Below are positions 35,497-44,117 of a stretch of DNA of 64,000 nucleotides, in pieces. The notes beneath the pieces were generated by a model. The model ran no database searches. It saw only the letters and a list, made by a program, of their open reading frames with translations, and was not told the DNA's origin. The position numbers and the translations under genes were made by a program. Source of the stretch: Cyanobacteria bacterium SZAS LIN-3 (lineage in GTDB: Bacteria > Cyanobacteriota > Vampirovibrionia > Obscuribacterales > Obscuribacteraceae); assembly GCA_018266215.1 (NCBI GenBank), contig JAFEAV010000003.1, positions 62,001 through 126,000 on the forward strand, given 5' to 3'. Positions within the stretch are counted from its first letter, which is position 1; each line of letters begins with the position of its first letter.

Positions 35497-36795
35497 TTAT
35501 TCAAATACGGACAGCACGAGGGTCACCGTTGTGCCAATTTCCTTCGAGGAGAGAATGTCGAGTTTACAAGGGTAGAAGCAACGAATCAGCTCGGTGCGCT
35601 CGCGCATGCCTTCCAGTCCGAAGCTGTGCGAGCTGTCGGCTTCCTCTTGCACGGCGTCGGGTTCAAAGCCGGTGCCGTTGTCGCTTATCGTAAATGTGCT
35701 CGTGCCTCCCGGGGTGGCTTTGATCGTGACCGTCACCGCCGAAGCGCCCGAGTGTTTCTCGCAATTGTTGAGACTTTCCTGCACCAGGCGGAAGATGTGG
35801 AGGCTGACCAGGTCCGGGTAGCGCGGCAGCTCACCTTCAAAGTTGAAGTTGCATTCGATGCCGGTGCGTCGGCTCATGCGATCGAGCAAATCCTCGATGC
35901 CTACTTTCAAGCCCCATTCCTGCAACTGTCTGGGCGAATAATCGTTGACTATATCGCGCACCTGCACAACTACTTCGTCGATAATTTCAATAGTTTCTTC
36001 AGTGGATAATTTTTTGTCCCCGGCCAGGTAGCGCTTGAGCATCATCAGGTCGGCGATGACGCTGTCGTGCAGGTCCCGCGCCAGTTGATTTTTCATTTCT
36101 TCCTGCTGATTGAGCAGTTTGAAGAGAAGATTGTTTTTCTCCAGCTCCAGCTTTTGCTCGACAGTCGGCATCAGGGCTGGATTGGGCAGATGGCCCTCCG
36201 CCGGTCGGGTTTTCTCCTGACTCAATTGATCTAAAAATTGCTCGATAAATGTCAGGGCCTGATCGGCTGAAAGCCGCTGTTTACCGCGAGTCCAGACCAG
36301 ACCCTTGTCTGTGGCGCTGAGTTTGAAACTGCCCTTGAAGCGCGAGCCGAATTCCGACATTGTGATATGCGGCACTTCCTTGTCCGGCACCATGAAAAAT
36401 TCAATCAGCCCGCGTGAGGCCCGCACTGAAAAGAGATGCGTGTTGCCGGTCACCTTCCAGCGGTAAAAATAGGTGGGCGCGTCGGCGCTGCGGTGTTCAT
36501 GCTGGCTCGATAGCCAGTTGACCGGCTCCTGTATGCGAGCTGGTTCGCTGACCGAGAGGTGTAGCTGAGGATTGTCGGCCATCAGCTCCTTGACGTACTG
36601 CACTGCGTGGAGATTGAGGGCTGTGGCCAGCTCTTCCGCCTGGGTGCGCAGGACTTCGGCCATGGCGATGTTGCCCGTGAGGCGCTGATGCGTCGTGAAT
36701 TGCTCTTTGATGAATTCATCTTCGCGGTTGGGTTGGGCTTCCCGATCGCCGCCCCCACCCGGTGTACGGAAAAATTGTTTGAGGAAATCATTCAT
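35497..36795 (-). CDS. Soluble NarL-type sensor histidine kinase
   Basis: A 432-residue kinase without membrane segments. Residues 1-200 are an unrecognised sensory region containing beta-rich sequence (TYFYRWKVTGNTHLFSVRA). A helical linker leads to the HisKA_3 box LARDLHDSVIADL with His243. The ATPase domain has the N box CEKHSGASAVTV, the G1 box ISDNGTGFEPDA and the G2 box GLEGMRERTEL. It phosphorylates the response regulator encoded nine bases upstream. The missing membrane segment implies a cytoplasmic signal. Confidence 0.92.
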   Translation of the reverse strand: MNDFLKQFFRTPGGGGDREAQPNREDEFIKEQFTTHQRLTGNIAMAEVLRTQAEELATALNLHAVQYVKELMADNPQLHLSVSEPARIQEPVNWLSSQHEHRSADAPTYFYRWKVTGNTHLFSVRASRGLIEFFMVPDKEVPHITMSEFGSRFKGSFKLSATDKGLVWTRGKQRLSADQALTFIEQFLDQLSQEKTRPAEGHLPNPALMPTVEQKLELEKNNLLFKLLNQQEEMKNQLARDLHDSVIADLMMLKRYLAGDKKLSTEETIEIIDEVVVQVRDIVNDYSPRQLQEWGLKVGIEDLLDRMSRRTGIECNFNFEGELPRYPDLVSLHIFRLVQESLNNCEKHSGASAVTVTIKATPGGTSTFTISDNGTGFEPDAVQEEADSSHSFGLEGMRERTELIRCFYPCKLDILSSKEIGTTVTLVLSVFE

Positions 36796-36804
36796 GGTCG
36801 GAGC

Positions 36805-37431
36805 CTAGGCTTCTATGTCGACGCTGCCGAAGCCGTTTTGCACTGCCCAGGCAATCAACTGTTCGCGGGTCTCGAGACCAAGTTTGAGCAAGAGGGTCTC
36901 GCATTGTTTGCGCGCGGTGGCGACGGATGTGATGCGCTGCTCGGCTATCTCGTGGTACTTCATGCCCTTGCCCAGCATGGACAATACTTCCATTTCTGCC
37001 CTTGTTATCTTCTTGTAGGTCTTGGTCACTTCGGCTGAAATTATGCTGGATTGTCCGGCCATGACCTGGCGGATTGTGTCGGCCACGGTGGCCACGCGTT
37101 CGGATTTCAGCAGGTAAGCGGCCACGCCCATGGCAAGCACTGACTGGATAAAGGCCATGCGCGCTTCGGCGGAGAAAATTATCAGTCGGGTTTTGTCCTG
37201 GGCCAGTTCCCGAAATGCTTCTATTGTGGCTCTGGGGCTGAGCGTACCGGGCAGGTGCAGGTCGAGGACGATTACATCCGGCTGCTTTTCGCGCGCCAGA
37301 GCCAGACCGCTGTCGCTGGTCACGGCCGTGCCCACTACCTGGAAGTCCGGCTGCGCCGACAGTCCCAGGGTCAAACCATCCATCGTGGCGTGATGGTCTT
37401 CGACTATAACGATGCTTACAGGTTGGCTCAT
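36805..37431 (-). CDS. NarL/FixJ-type response regulator with divergent HTH
   Basis: A 208-residue regulator. The receiver domain has the acidic pocket VEDHH, the phospho-acceptor Asp57 in VIVLDLHLPG, and the conserved Lys in LLKSE. The C-terminal region aligns with the LuxR-type HTH: TRAEMEVLSMLGKGMKYHEIAE, then KLGLETREQLIAWAVQNGF. The recognition-helix region reads TSVATARKQCE where family members usually have a TVKxH-like pattern, so DNA specificity may be unusual. First gene of the run, divergent from the 1175-residue protein. Confidence 0.92.
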   Translation of the reverse strand: MSQPVSIVIVEDHHATMDGLTLGLSAQPDFQVVGTAVTSDSGLALAREKQPDVIVLDLHLPGTLSPRATIEAFRELAQDKTRLIIFSAEARMAFIQSVLAMGVAAYLLKSERVATVADTIRQVMAGQSSIISAEVTKTYKKITRAEMEVLSMLGKGMKYHEIAEQRITSVATARKQCETLLLKLGLETREQLIAWAVQNGFGSVDIEA

Positions 37432-37760
37432 CTAGGACTATTTACCCGCTTTTCCCAGCGCATCTACTGACATCGGCGCCGATATATTGCCGGTCTGCCT
37501 GGGAGGCGCTACACTTAAGAACTGTGCCTCGCCCTCGGGGTTCTCAAGCATTGTTTTGCCCTCGAAGGCAACGCGGTGCTGGTATTTGATTTTATGAGAC
37601 ACGTTTACGTAAAAGGGGATACCGCATATATAGGATGATTAACGTTCTGTGAACAACAGGCCTCTTAACCGGTTAGAGTCGGGGTTTGCATGGGAACGTA
37701 GAGGGTGAGACGACCATCAATCGGAACTTGACGTGAAGGTAGACCGAGGAAACTGTAGCT
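37432..37760. promoter_or_regulatory. Divergent intergenic region between response regulator and MshEN-repeat protein
   Basis: These 329 bases hold no gene I can support. They contain a putative plus-strand promoter at 37604-37632, the palindrome TTTACGTAAA at 37604-37613, and an imperfect inverted repeat CTCTTAACC/GGTTAGAG at 37662-37678. The leader to the TTG at 37761 would be about 120 bases. As the only space between the response regulator and the large protein, it is where phosphorylated regulator could act on both. Confidence 0.5.
37604..37632 (+). promoter_or_regulatory. Putative sigma-70-type promoter
   Basis: TTTACG (37604-37609) and TATATA (37627-37632) are spaced by 17 bases and point to the gene at 37761. 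The -35 box lies in the palindrome TTTACGTAAA, which could be a regulator's operator. Assigned by eye only. Confidence 0.35.
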
Positions 37761-40700
37761 TTGGATTTTTTCAAGAAAAACACCACCAGCCGTTACCCTA
37801 CAGACATTTTGATAGGGGAATTGTTCGTCAAGGCCGGGATCATTACCCAGAAGCAGCTCGATGACACAGTGCGTTCCGCCGGTGCAAAGCACCTGCACAT
37901 CGGTCAGATGCTGGTTATGTCAGGATTTATCAAGCAGCGCGATTTGCAATGCGCTGTGGACGCTCAATCATTGTTGCGGGACAAAGCTGTGGAAATGCCC
38001 ACAGCCGCTCGCTGTCTCAAGATAGCCGTTAAGACCGGCGCCTCGGTTTTTGACCTGGTTAAGGAAGAGCAATCACAGGGCGAGTCAACCAAGCAGACAA
38101 ACCGCCTGGGTGAACTTTTGCTGGAAGCCGGCATCATCAACAAAGGGCAGCTGTCCGCCGCTATGCAACGCAGTGTCTCCACTGGTTTGCCCCTGGGCCG
38201 CATTCTCGTCTTGAACAATTCCATCGTCGACTCCCTGCTCAAGGTGGCACTGGAATTGCAAGTGCGCGTGCGCGACGAGATGATGGAGCGCACGGAGGCT
38301 CTGGAAACTCTGCGGGCCGAAGCGACCAAGCTTGGTATGAAAGTTGGTTACTACGAACTTGGTAGTCCCAATGATTCGCAGATGAATCTCAAGCCCGTGA
38401 AACAGAAGGCTGTTCGCCTGGGCGAATTGCTTGTCATGGCTGGATTTCTTACCGACACCGACGTCATGAGCTGCCTTGAACTCGGCCTTTTGACCGAGCG
38501 TCCCATCGGCGAAGTGATGGTGGAGCAGGGCTATGTCTCGCCCGAGATGTTGCATGTGGCTCTGACCGTGCAACAGATGGTGGAAGAAAAAGTCTACACC
38601 CCCGAACAAGCCGCTCAATCGCTCTCTATGACACGCGAGACCAACAACATCGATCCGCTGGTTGAGGAGCGCCTCGATGGTCGCTATAAGACCGGCAGCT
38701 ACACGGTCTTGCGTGAATCTCTGCCTTCGCCTCTGGCCGACTCCGAACTCGAAGAGCTGGTCCAGGCCTATGATCATGAACAGGCATATCAAGCTCAGCA
38801 GCAGCCCACGGATTCCGGCACTACGACCGGCGAAGACTATGACATGGCTGCTGATTTGAAGGAATTTCAGGACGTTGTCAGCGCGCCGAAGACCGGGCGG
38901 CATTCGTCCAGCAGGCAGCAAGTGCCGGCTGTTTCCGAAGAACGTCAGACTGCAGCGCCTTTAAAGACAGCGGCAAATTATGAGGAGGCGCCTTCGCTGG
39001 AATCCTTGATGGCTGCCGTTTCCGGTGGGCCACTGGGCGGCGATGACTCCGACTCGGCGACCCAGGTGGAAGACAGTGATTTCGCCGATTCGTATGGCAA
39101 TGGCGGCGACGTTACTGTTTCTTCGACGCAGCTGGCGGCGGTCGCTCTTACCGGTGATCCTGCACATCCTTTTGAAGCGCTGCTGATTTCATCCAATGTC
39201 GTCTCGATCAAAGATATAGAACACGCTTTTGCCCAGGCTCGCTTGAATCCGCTTCTGATGGCGGAGGTCTTGCAGCAGACCGGCTTCCTCACAGCAGTGG
39301 GACGCTCGGCCGCGCTGGATTGTTTTAATTTGCTGGAGACAAATCAGATTGATCATCAGCAGGGCGCGCAGATTTTGGATCATTGCATTAACCAGGGGCG
39401 TTTGCGTGACTTGACTCTGGCTGACGCTCTTGTCGAGCTTGGTCTGGCTCTGGCCGGCACCGCCGGCGGTGAAGAACAAGCGGCGAGCGCAGCTGAGGAA
39501 GCCGCCGCAGCCGAAGAAGGCGGCGATCTGCTTCAGTTGTTTGGATTGGGTGAAGGTGCCGGTGCCGCTTCCAGCGAAGCTCTCAGCAAGAGCGCTGATA
39601 CGGCCTCCAAGGCCGAGTCTTTGATGGATTCGCTCGTACCTCCCGGTGAAGCCGAGACTGCCATGGAAGAAGCTGCAGCCTCTCACCCTGAAGCTTTCCA
39701 GACTACAGCGGTATTTAAGAGCATCGCCGATGAGGAGTTGGATCGAGTTTCCGCCATGGTTATTGAGGACAGTGGCAGCTCGCTGGACAGTCTGCTCTCA
39801 AGACTGGAAGGTGGCCTCACCGACGCCGCCGACGAGCCCGGACTGTCGAGCATGGTAGCCGAGCCCGCCGCCGAGGCTGAGGAAAGTCCGGAGGCTGCCC
39901 GTGAACGCGCTGTTGCCGCCCGTGCCGCTGAGATAGAAGCGGAGCGTTTGGCTGCAGCGGCCAAGCTTGCCGAAGCTGAAAGATTGGCGGAAGAGGCCAA
40001 GAAACTGGAAGCTGAGAAGCGAGCCGAGGCCGAGAAGCTGGCTGAAGAAGCGAAGAAATTGGAAGCCGAGAAGAAAGCCGAGGCTGAGAGACAGGCGGAA
40101 GCCGCTAAGAAGCTGGAAGCTGAGAAGGCGGCCGAAGAAGCTAAGAAACTGGAAGCCGCTAAGCTGGCCGAAGCTGCGAAGAAGCTGGAAGCCGAAGCTG
40201 AGAGATTGGCTGCCGAGAAAGCAAAAGAGAAGGAAGCCGCCGCAGCCGCAGCAGCTGCTGCGTCTGCCGCTGTGCCAAGTAATGGTCATGCCAAAAATGA
40301 CGGCTTGAGTCCCGAGTCGCTTCTTGAGAGCCTTGCCGCCGGCGACAGCAACGGCAATGGCGGATCGGCCGCTGCTGCTGACGATGAATTTGCCAAGAAG
40401 AACACGGAAGAAGTGGACCTGCGTTCACTCTTCTCCAGTTTGACTGTTGATTCGGCCGCCAAGGGCGGATCTGGTGGTGGTACCGGTGGTGGTGCAGCCC
40501 CCGCCGCAGCCAAAGCTGATGCCGCTCCCGCTGCGGCTCCTGCTCCCGCGCCCGCTCCTGCACCGGCTCCCGCTCCTGCTGTTGCTCCCTCACCCGCACC
40601 CGTTGCCGCACCGGCGCCGATGCCGGTGGCGGCTTCCGCCGCACCGGCGGCTACCGCGGTGGCCGAGACTACGGCTCCAGCGGCCACAGACGCCGCAGCC

Positions 40701-41288
40701 AAGCCCAAACCGGCTTCGTCCAATACCAAGCTGCCGTCCATGACCGATGAAGAGCTTTATAAGGCCAAGACTGCACAGATTGCAGCCATGGCCAGTGCCC
40801 TCACCAAGATGGCTGAGATGCACTATGAAACAGGTAATTATCCGGAGGCTCAGAAGGCCTACGAGCGCATTTTGTCCTGGCGGCAGGGTGAGCTCGGTCC
40901 CAACCATATCGACCTCGTGGATGACCTTAATAACCTCGCTGGTGTGATGTGCGTTCAGGAGTTGTTTGATCAGGCCGAGCCGATGATCCGTCGTGCCGTA
41001 GAAATTCTCGAGAGTGCCGAAAAGTTGGAGCCGCTCAGACTGGCCGAAAATATCACTTCTCTGGCTGGTTTGCAGTTCAGACTCGGTGTTTTTGAAAAGG
41101 CCGAGCCTCTGCTGGCGCGTTCTTTGATGTTGCGTGAGCAGGAGTTGGGTCCGGACCATATCGATCTAGCCGATGCTCTCAGAGATTATGCCAAGCTCTT
41201 GAAAAAATTGGGCAAACTGGAAGAAGCTGAGCAGTATTACAGTCGTGCTAAGGTCCTGATCGCTCGCCGTAAGGCCGAGGAAGCCTGA
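37761..41288 (+). CDS. MshEN-like repeat / coiled-coil / TPR protein, new architecture
   Basis: A 1175-residue acidic protein, start TTG at 37761 behind GAGGAAA. Three modules (about residues 18-75, 115-172, 218-275) each hold two half-repeats resembling MshEN, the N-terminal domain of PilB/GspE ATPases: RLGELLLEAGIINKGQL, IGEVMVEQGYVSPEMLHVAL and similar. A degenerate fourth is near 470-565. MshEN halves can bind c-di-GMP; here the first halves lack the final Gln of that motif, while second halves keep it (LTVQ, DAQ, ELQ). No ATPase domain follows. Instead there is an acidic Ala-rich region, an EAKKLEAE coiled coil (about 705-833), a Gly/Pro/Ala linker (about 903-990) and kinesin-light-chain-like TPRs (about 1005-1170) with LGPNHIDLVDDLNNLA and LGPDHIDLADALRDYA. 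No signal peptide. A scaffold role in envelope or pilus assembly is a guess. Confidence 0.85.
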   Translation: MDFFKKNTTSRYPTDILIGELFVKAGIITQKQLDDTVRSAGAKHLHIGQMLVMSGFIKQRDLQCAVDAQSLLRDKAVEMPTAARCLKIAVKTGASVFDLVKEEQSQGESTKQTNRLGELLLEAGIINKGQLSAAMQRSVSTGLPLGRILVLNNSIVDSLLKVALELQVRVRDEMMERTEALETLRAEATKLGMKVGYYELGSPNDSQMNLKPVKQKAVRLGELLVMAGFLTDTDVMSCLELGLLTERPIGEVMVEQGYVSPEMLHVALTVQQMVEEKVYTPEQAAQSLSMTRETNNIDPLVEERLDGRYKTGSYTVLRESLPSPLADSELEELVQAYDHEQAYQAQQQPTDSGTTTGEDYDMAADLKEFQDVVSAPKTGRHSSSRQQVPAVSEERQTAAPLKTAANYEEAPSLESLMAAVSGGPLGGDDSDSATQVEDSDFADSYGNGGDVTVSSTQLAAVALTGDPAHPFEALLISSNVVSIKDIEHAFAQARLNPLLMAEVLQQTGFLTAVGRSAALDCFNLLETNQIDHQQGAQILDHCINQGRLRDLTLADALVELGLALAGTAGGEEQAASAAEEAAAAEEGGDLLQLFGLGEGAGAASSEALSKSADTASKAESLMDSLVPPGEAETAMEEAAASHPEAFQTTAVFKSIADEELDRVSAMVIEDSGSSLDSLLSRLEGGLTDAADEPGLSSMVAEPAAEAEESPEAARERAVAARAAEIEAERLAAAAKLAEAERLAEEAKKLEAEKRAEAEKLAEEAKKLEAEKKAEAERQAEAAKKLEAEKAAEEAKKLEAAKLAEAAKKLEAEAERLAAEKAKEKEAAAAAAAAASAAVPSNGHAKNDGLSPESLLESLAAGDSNGNGGSAAAADDEFAKKNTEEVDLRSLFSSLTVDSAAKGGSGGGTGGGAAPAAAKADAAPAAAPAPAPAPAPAPAPAVAPSPAPVAAPAPMPVAASAAPAATAVAETTAPAATDAAAKPKPASSNTKLPSMTDEELYKAKTAQIAAMASALTKMAEMHYETGNYPEAQKAYERILSWRQGELGPNHIDLVDDLNNLAGVMCVQELFDQAEPMIRRAVEILESAEKLEPLRLAENITSLAGLQFRLGVFEKAEPLLARSLMLREQELGPDHIDLADALRDYAKLLKKLGKLEEAEQYYSRAKVLIARRKAEEA
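39900..40245 (+). repeat. Internal EAKKLEA heptad-like coding repeats
   Basis: Within the large gene, 39900-40245 encodes imperfect repeats of the type KLAEEAKKLEAEKRAE. Copies differ at many third bases, so it is an old, protein-selected repeat and not recent DNA expansion. The nearby stretch 40500-40680 encodes alternating Ala-Pro. Both are low-complexity and could mislead assembly. Confidence 0.8.
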
Positions 41289-41308
41289 TCTATTTTTCGC
41301 TCTGCCGA

Positions 41309-41330
41309 TTTTGGGCTTTAAAGACCAAAA
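41309..41330. terminator. Near-perfect palindrome after the MshEN-repeat gene
   Basis: Arms TTTTGG and CCAAAA enclose CTTTAAAG with one mismatched base on each side, 20 bases after the stop at 41288. It could end transcription or be a dyad binding site. No T-run follows directly, so an intrinsic-terminator role is uncertain. Confidence 0.4.
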
Positions 41331-41403
41331 ATTGACTGATCCGCTAAAAATTGGCGGTTGATTTCGGTTGATTGCTGAACTTTTTTCAGGGTGAAAGCGT
41401 TTT

Positions 41404-41425
41404 CAAAAGTGTCAATGCACTTTTG
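41404..41425 (+). promoter_or_regulatory. Perfect 8-bp hairpin abutting the ribosome-binding site
   Basis: CAAAAGTG (41404-41411) pairs perfectly with CACTTTTG (41418-41425) across TCAATG. The last base of the stem is the first G of GAGGA (41425-41429), the ribosome-binding site for the ATG at 41437. It may gate translation or end read-through from the upstream gene. Confidence 0.45.
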
Positions 41426-41436
41426 AGGATTTGCTC

Positions 41437-41739
41437 ATGAAAACTAAGGCTACAATATTGTCTCTTGTCTGTGGGATGCAGCTTTCCGGAGGGGCTGTAG
41501 CGTTTGCCTCCGCACCGTATCCGGTGCAGGCCGGGGCGCCGAAGCGCATCGCCCAGGCCGACGTAGATGCGCAGGCGGCAGCTGGTTTGGAGACGGTCTA
41601 CAAAATCAAAGCCCGGCACCCCCGTGGTAAATCGAGACCCGGATTCAAGCATTCTAAGAAACGTCGGAGCGTTCAGCCGGCAAATGCTTCCACGGCCTCG
41701 TCTGAGGGTAACAGCTGCTGCGCGTCTTCTCCCATGTAG
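41437..41739 (+). CDS. Small secreted hypothetical protein
   Basis: The 100 residues from the ATG at 41437, behind GAGGA, begin with a signal peptide (KATILSLVCGMQLSGGAVAFASA). The mature part of about 75 residues is basic (KIKARHPRGKSRPGFKHSKKRR) and ends in CCASSPM. No domain recognised. The ribosome-binding site abuts a hairpin. The region 41740-41940 downstream holds no gene I support. Confidence 0.65.
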   Translation: MKTKATILSLVCGMQLSGGAVAFASAPYPVQAGAPKRIAQADVDAQAAAGLETVYKIKARHPRGKSRPGFKHSKKRRSVQPANASTASSEGNSCCASSPM

Positions 41740-41940
41740 TTGGCCTCGCCTTTTGGGGCGTCGCAACTGCAGTTTCCTCCTGGTGGGCCATGGCCCCATG
41801 CGGCAGCGTGTACCGTATGGGGCACTGGCTCTGGTCCAAAATTTATTCGCGGCCCGGGAACAAATCGTAGAATCCTACCTCGTTTACTTTGGCATGGAAT
41901 ATCTTCACTCGGATATCAGCCTGTTCGCCAGGGGGAGTCG

Positions 41941-42378
41941 ATGTACGACATAAGCGCCGCTGCGCAGATTAGCTCTTTGTTTTATCGCCTCTCCGGGGCT
42001 TCGGATGAGGATAGCGCCACCGCTCAGTGGGAGCTCAGTCCCGGCCGTCTTGTCTACTTCCAGATGGAGCGCGACAGATATTTCAGGAAGCCTGTCCCTT
42101 CAACGGCCCAGGCCTTGCAATGGTTGCGCTCCAGCGAGAGCCGGCTGCGCTGGGACGTGGCAAATTATCTCAATGAGCACGTAATTCATGAGTGGAATTT
42201 AGGCGCTGAGCTTGACCTCTGTAAGTTTCAAGAAAGTATTGTCCTTCACACCGCCTATTTGCGAGCGGATCTGTCCTGGGAGCTGTATTACGAGGACGGT
42301 GGCGCCTTCGGCGGTCAAATCGTTGTGGCTGAAGCGGATCCGGACGGTGCCTTGCATCGAATATATCTGGCGGCGTAG
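41941..42378 (+). CDS. Hypothetical protein
   Basis: The 145 residues from the ATG at 41941 follow AGGGGGAG. An in-frame extension to 41740 has no family-like sequence and is less likely. The protein is hydrophilic and mixed alpha/beta, with Trp-rich segments (QALQWLRSSESRLRWDVANYL, DLSWELYYEDGG). No family recognised. A terminator-like hairpin follows about 65 bases after the stop. Confidence 0.68.
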   Translation: MYDISAAAQISSLFYRLSGASDEDSATAQWELSPGRLVYFQMERDRYFRKPVPSTAQALQWLRSSESRLRWDVANYLNEHVIHEWNLGAELDLCKFQESIVLHTAYLRADLSWELYYEDGGAFGGQIVVAEADPDGALHRIYLAA

Positions 42379-42442
42379 ATCCGGTGCCATTCTTTATGGC
42401 TGTCAAGCAGTCGTGAAAAAATATTATTGTCAGTTTATCCAC

Positions 42443-42485
42443 GGTTGGGCTTTGGCTTGAAAGCCCCAGCCTGACTGGTTTTTGG
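42443..42485 (+). terminator. Putative terminator
   Basis: GGGCTTT (42447-42453) pairs with AAAGCCC (42460-42466), extended outward by GGT/GCC pairs with a bulge. GGTTTTTGG follows about 12 bases later. It would end the transcript of the gene at 41941. The rest of 42379-42643 holds only the start region of the aminotransferase. Confidence 0.5.
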
Positions 42486-42643
42486 CTGCGTTTGAGAGGG
42501 CGAAGGACCGCCCGATTATGCCGATTTTGCCGTTGTTTTCCCTTTGGTAAGTCTTGCTGTAAGCCTGGTGTAAATGTCACCTAGTAACCTGTAATTGTCG
42601 CTTCATTACCATTTCCGTTTAAATGCCCCGGAGGAATCAGATC

Positions 42644-44080
42644 TTGGAACGTTCGCCCGCAGCCACTGCTCCCAAACAGGTCAGTCAGAGTATTACTGAC
42701 GCTGCACTTCTGTCGGAAGAAGAGCTCCTCGCTCTGGAGACGGTTGTTTGCTCGCACGGTGACACAGTGCACTATGCGGAAAAACCCAAGTTCTTTGAGA
42801 CCTGTGAAGGTAGTTATCTGTATGACGGTTCAAAGACACCCTACCTCGATTTGCAGATGTGGTATTCGGCCGTCAATCTGGGCTATTCGCAGAAGCGAGT
42901 CAGCGATGCCCTGAAGAAGCAGATCGACAAGTTGCCGCAACTTGCCTGTCAGTATTTGCATAAAGAGAAGGTATTGCTTGCCGATATCCTGGTCAAAAGC
43001 ATCAAGCGCAATCTGGGTGAAACCGGACGCGTACACTTTAATGTAGGTGGTGCCCAGGCTGTAGAAGACGCTCTCAAACTGGTGCGCAAGACGACCGGAA
43101 AGAGCAAAATGCTGGCCTTTGAGGGCGGCTACCATGGCCGCACCCTCGGTGCCTCGGCTATCACATCTTCCTATCGCTACCGCGAATCCTATGGTGAATT
43201 CGGCGACAGAGCTGAGTTTGTACCTTTCCCTTACTGCTTCCGCTGTCCCTATGACAAAAAAGTCGAGAGCTGCGAGCTTTATTGCGTCAAGCAAATTGAG
43301 CGCCGTTTCGATCATGAATACACCGGCACCTGGAATCCCAAGACTAAAAAAGCTGAGTTTGGTGCATTTTTCTTCGAAGTGGTGCAGGGCACCGGCGGCT
43401 ACATCGCGCCTCCGCCCGGTTATTTCGAGCGCCTGGCCAAGACCTGTCAGGATCATGGAATCATGCTCGTTGACGATGAAATCCAGATGGGATTTTTCCG
43501 CACAGGCAAGTTGTGGGCGATCGAAAACTTCGACTTCAAGCCGGACATCATGATCTTCGGTAAGGCCCTCACAAACGGCATGAATCCACTGTCGGCGATC
43601 TGGGCCAAAGAACAATACATTTCACCGGATAAGTTTGGTCCGGGCTCAACCCACTCCACATTCTCATCCAATAGTCTCGGCACCGCCGTCGGCCTTGAAG
43701 TGATGCGCATCTTTGAAGAAGGCGATTACGAAGCGAAGCTGGCCGAGAAGAGCAAATATTTCATCAACTTGCTGGAAGACTTGAAAAAGAAACATCCGGA
43801 AGTGGGCGATGTAGGCGGCATGGGTATGGCACTGCGCATGGAAATGTGTGAGGCCGACGGTTACACGCCCAGTCGTCGTCTGGCCGACGCCATGTTCCAG
43901 CGTGGATTGGAAGGCGATCTTGTGGTCCAGGGCCGCAAGATGGGTCTGATTCTCGATATCGGCGGCTACTGGAAGAACGTGGTCACTCTGGCCCCGTCTC
44001 TGGAAATCAGTTATGAAGAAATGGATCTGGCTCACGACCTGCTGGATCTGGTGATCAGCGAGTGCAAGAAGAACCTCTAG
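42644..44080 (+). CDS. Class III PLP-dependent aminotransferase
   Basis: About 478 residues of fold-type I, class III. Marks are YLYDGSKTPYLDLQMWYSAVNLG, HFNVGGAQAVEDALKLVRKTT, FEGGYHGRTLGASAITSSYRYR, VDDEIQMGFFRTGKLWAIENF and the PLP lysine in MIFGKALTNGMNPLSA. A Cys-rich loop (CFRCPYDKKVESCELYC) is, as I recall, shared by a subgroup of GABA/ornithine/lysine-type transaminases. I choose TTG at 42644 because CGGAGG precedes it by nine bases; ATG at 42623 would place that site inside the coding frame. The amine substrate is not determinable. A HAD-IB phosphatase follows after 37 bases. Confidence 0.92.
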   Translation: MERSPAATAPKQVSQSITDAALLSEEELLALETVVCSHGDTVHYAEKPKFFETCEGSYLYDGSKTPYLDLQMWYSAVNLGYSQKRVSDALKKQIDKLPQLACQYLHKEKVLLADILVKSIKRNLGETGRVHFNVGGAQAVEDALKLVRKTTGKSKMLAFEGGYHGRTLGASAITSSYRYRESYGEFGDRAEFVPFPYCFRCPYDKKVESCELYCVKQIERRFDHEYTGTWNPKTKKAEFGAFFFEVVQGTGGYIAPPPGYFERLAKTCQDHGIMLVDDEIQMGFFRTGKLWAIENFDFKPDIMIFGKALTNGMNPLSAIWAKEQYISPDKFGPGSTHSTFSSNSLGTAVGLEVMRIFEEGDYEAKLAEKSKYFINLLEDLKKKHPEVGDVGGMGMALRMEMCEADGYTPSRRLADAMFQRGLEGDLVVQGRKMGLILDIGGYWKNVVTLAPSLEISYEEMDLAHDLLDLVISECKKNL

Positions 44081-44117
44081 AGCAGCGATTTTTCTGTAAA
44101 AAGGAAACCAGGAAATT

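Noticed and set aside
37662..37778. c-di-GMP (GEMM) riboswitch or tRNA in the leader of the MshEN-repeat gene.
   Set aside because: GGGTTTGC and hairpins are present, but the conserved GEMM core and tRNA T-loop (GGTTCGAATCC type) are not.
41740..41940. N-terminal extension of the gene at 41941.
   Set aside because: The added sequence is Pro/Gly/Arg-rich with no domain, and AGGGGGAG directly precedes the ATG at 41941.
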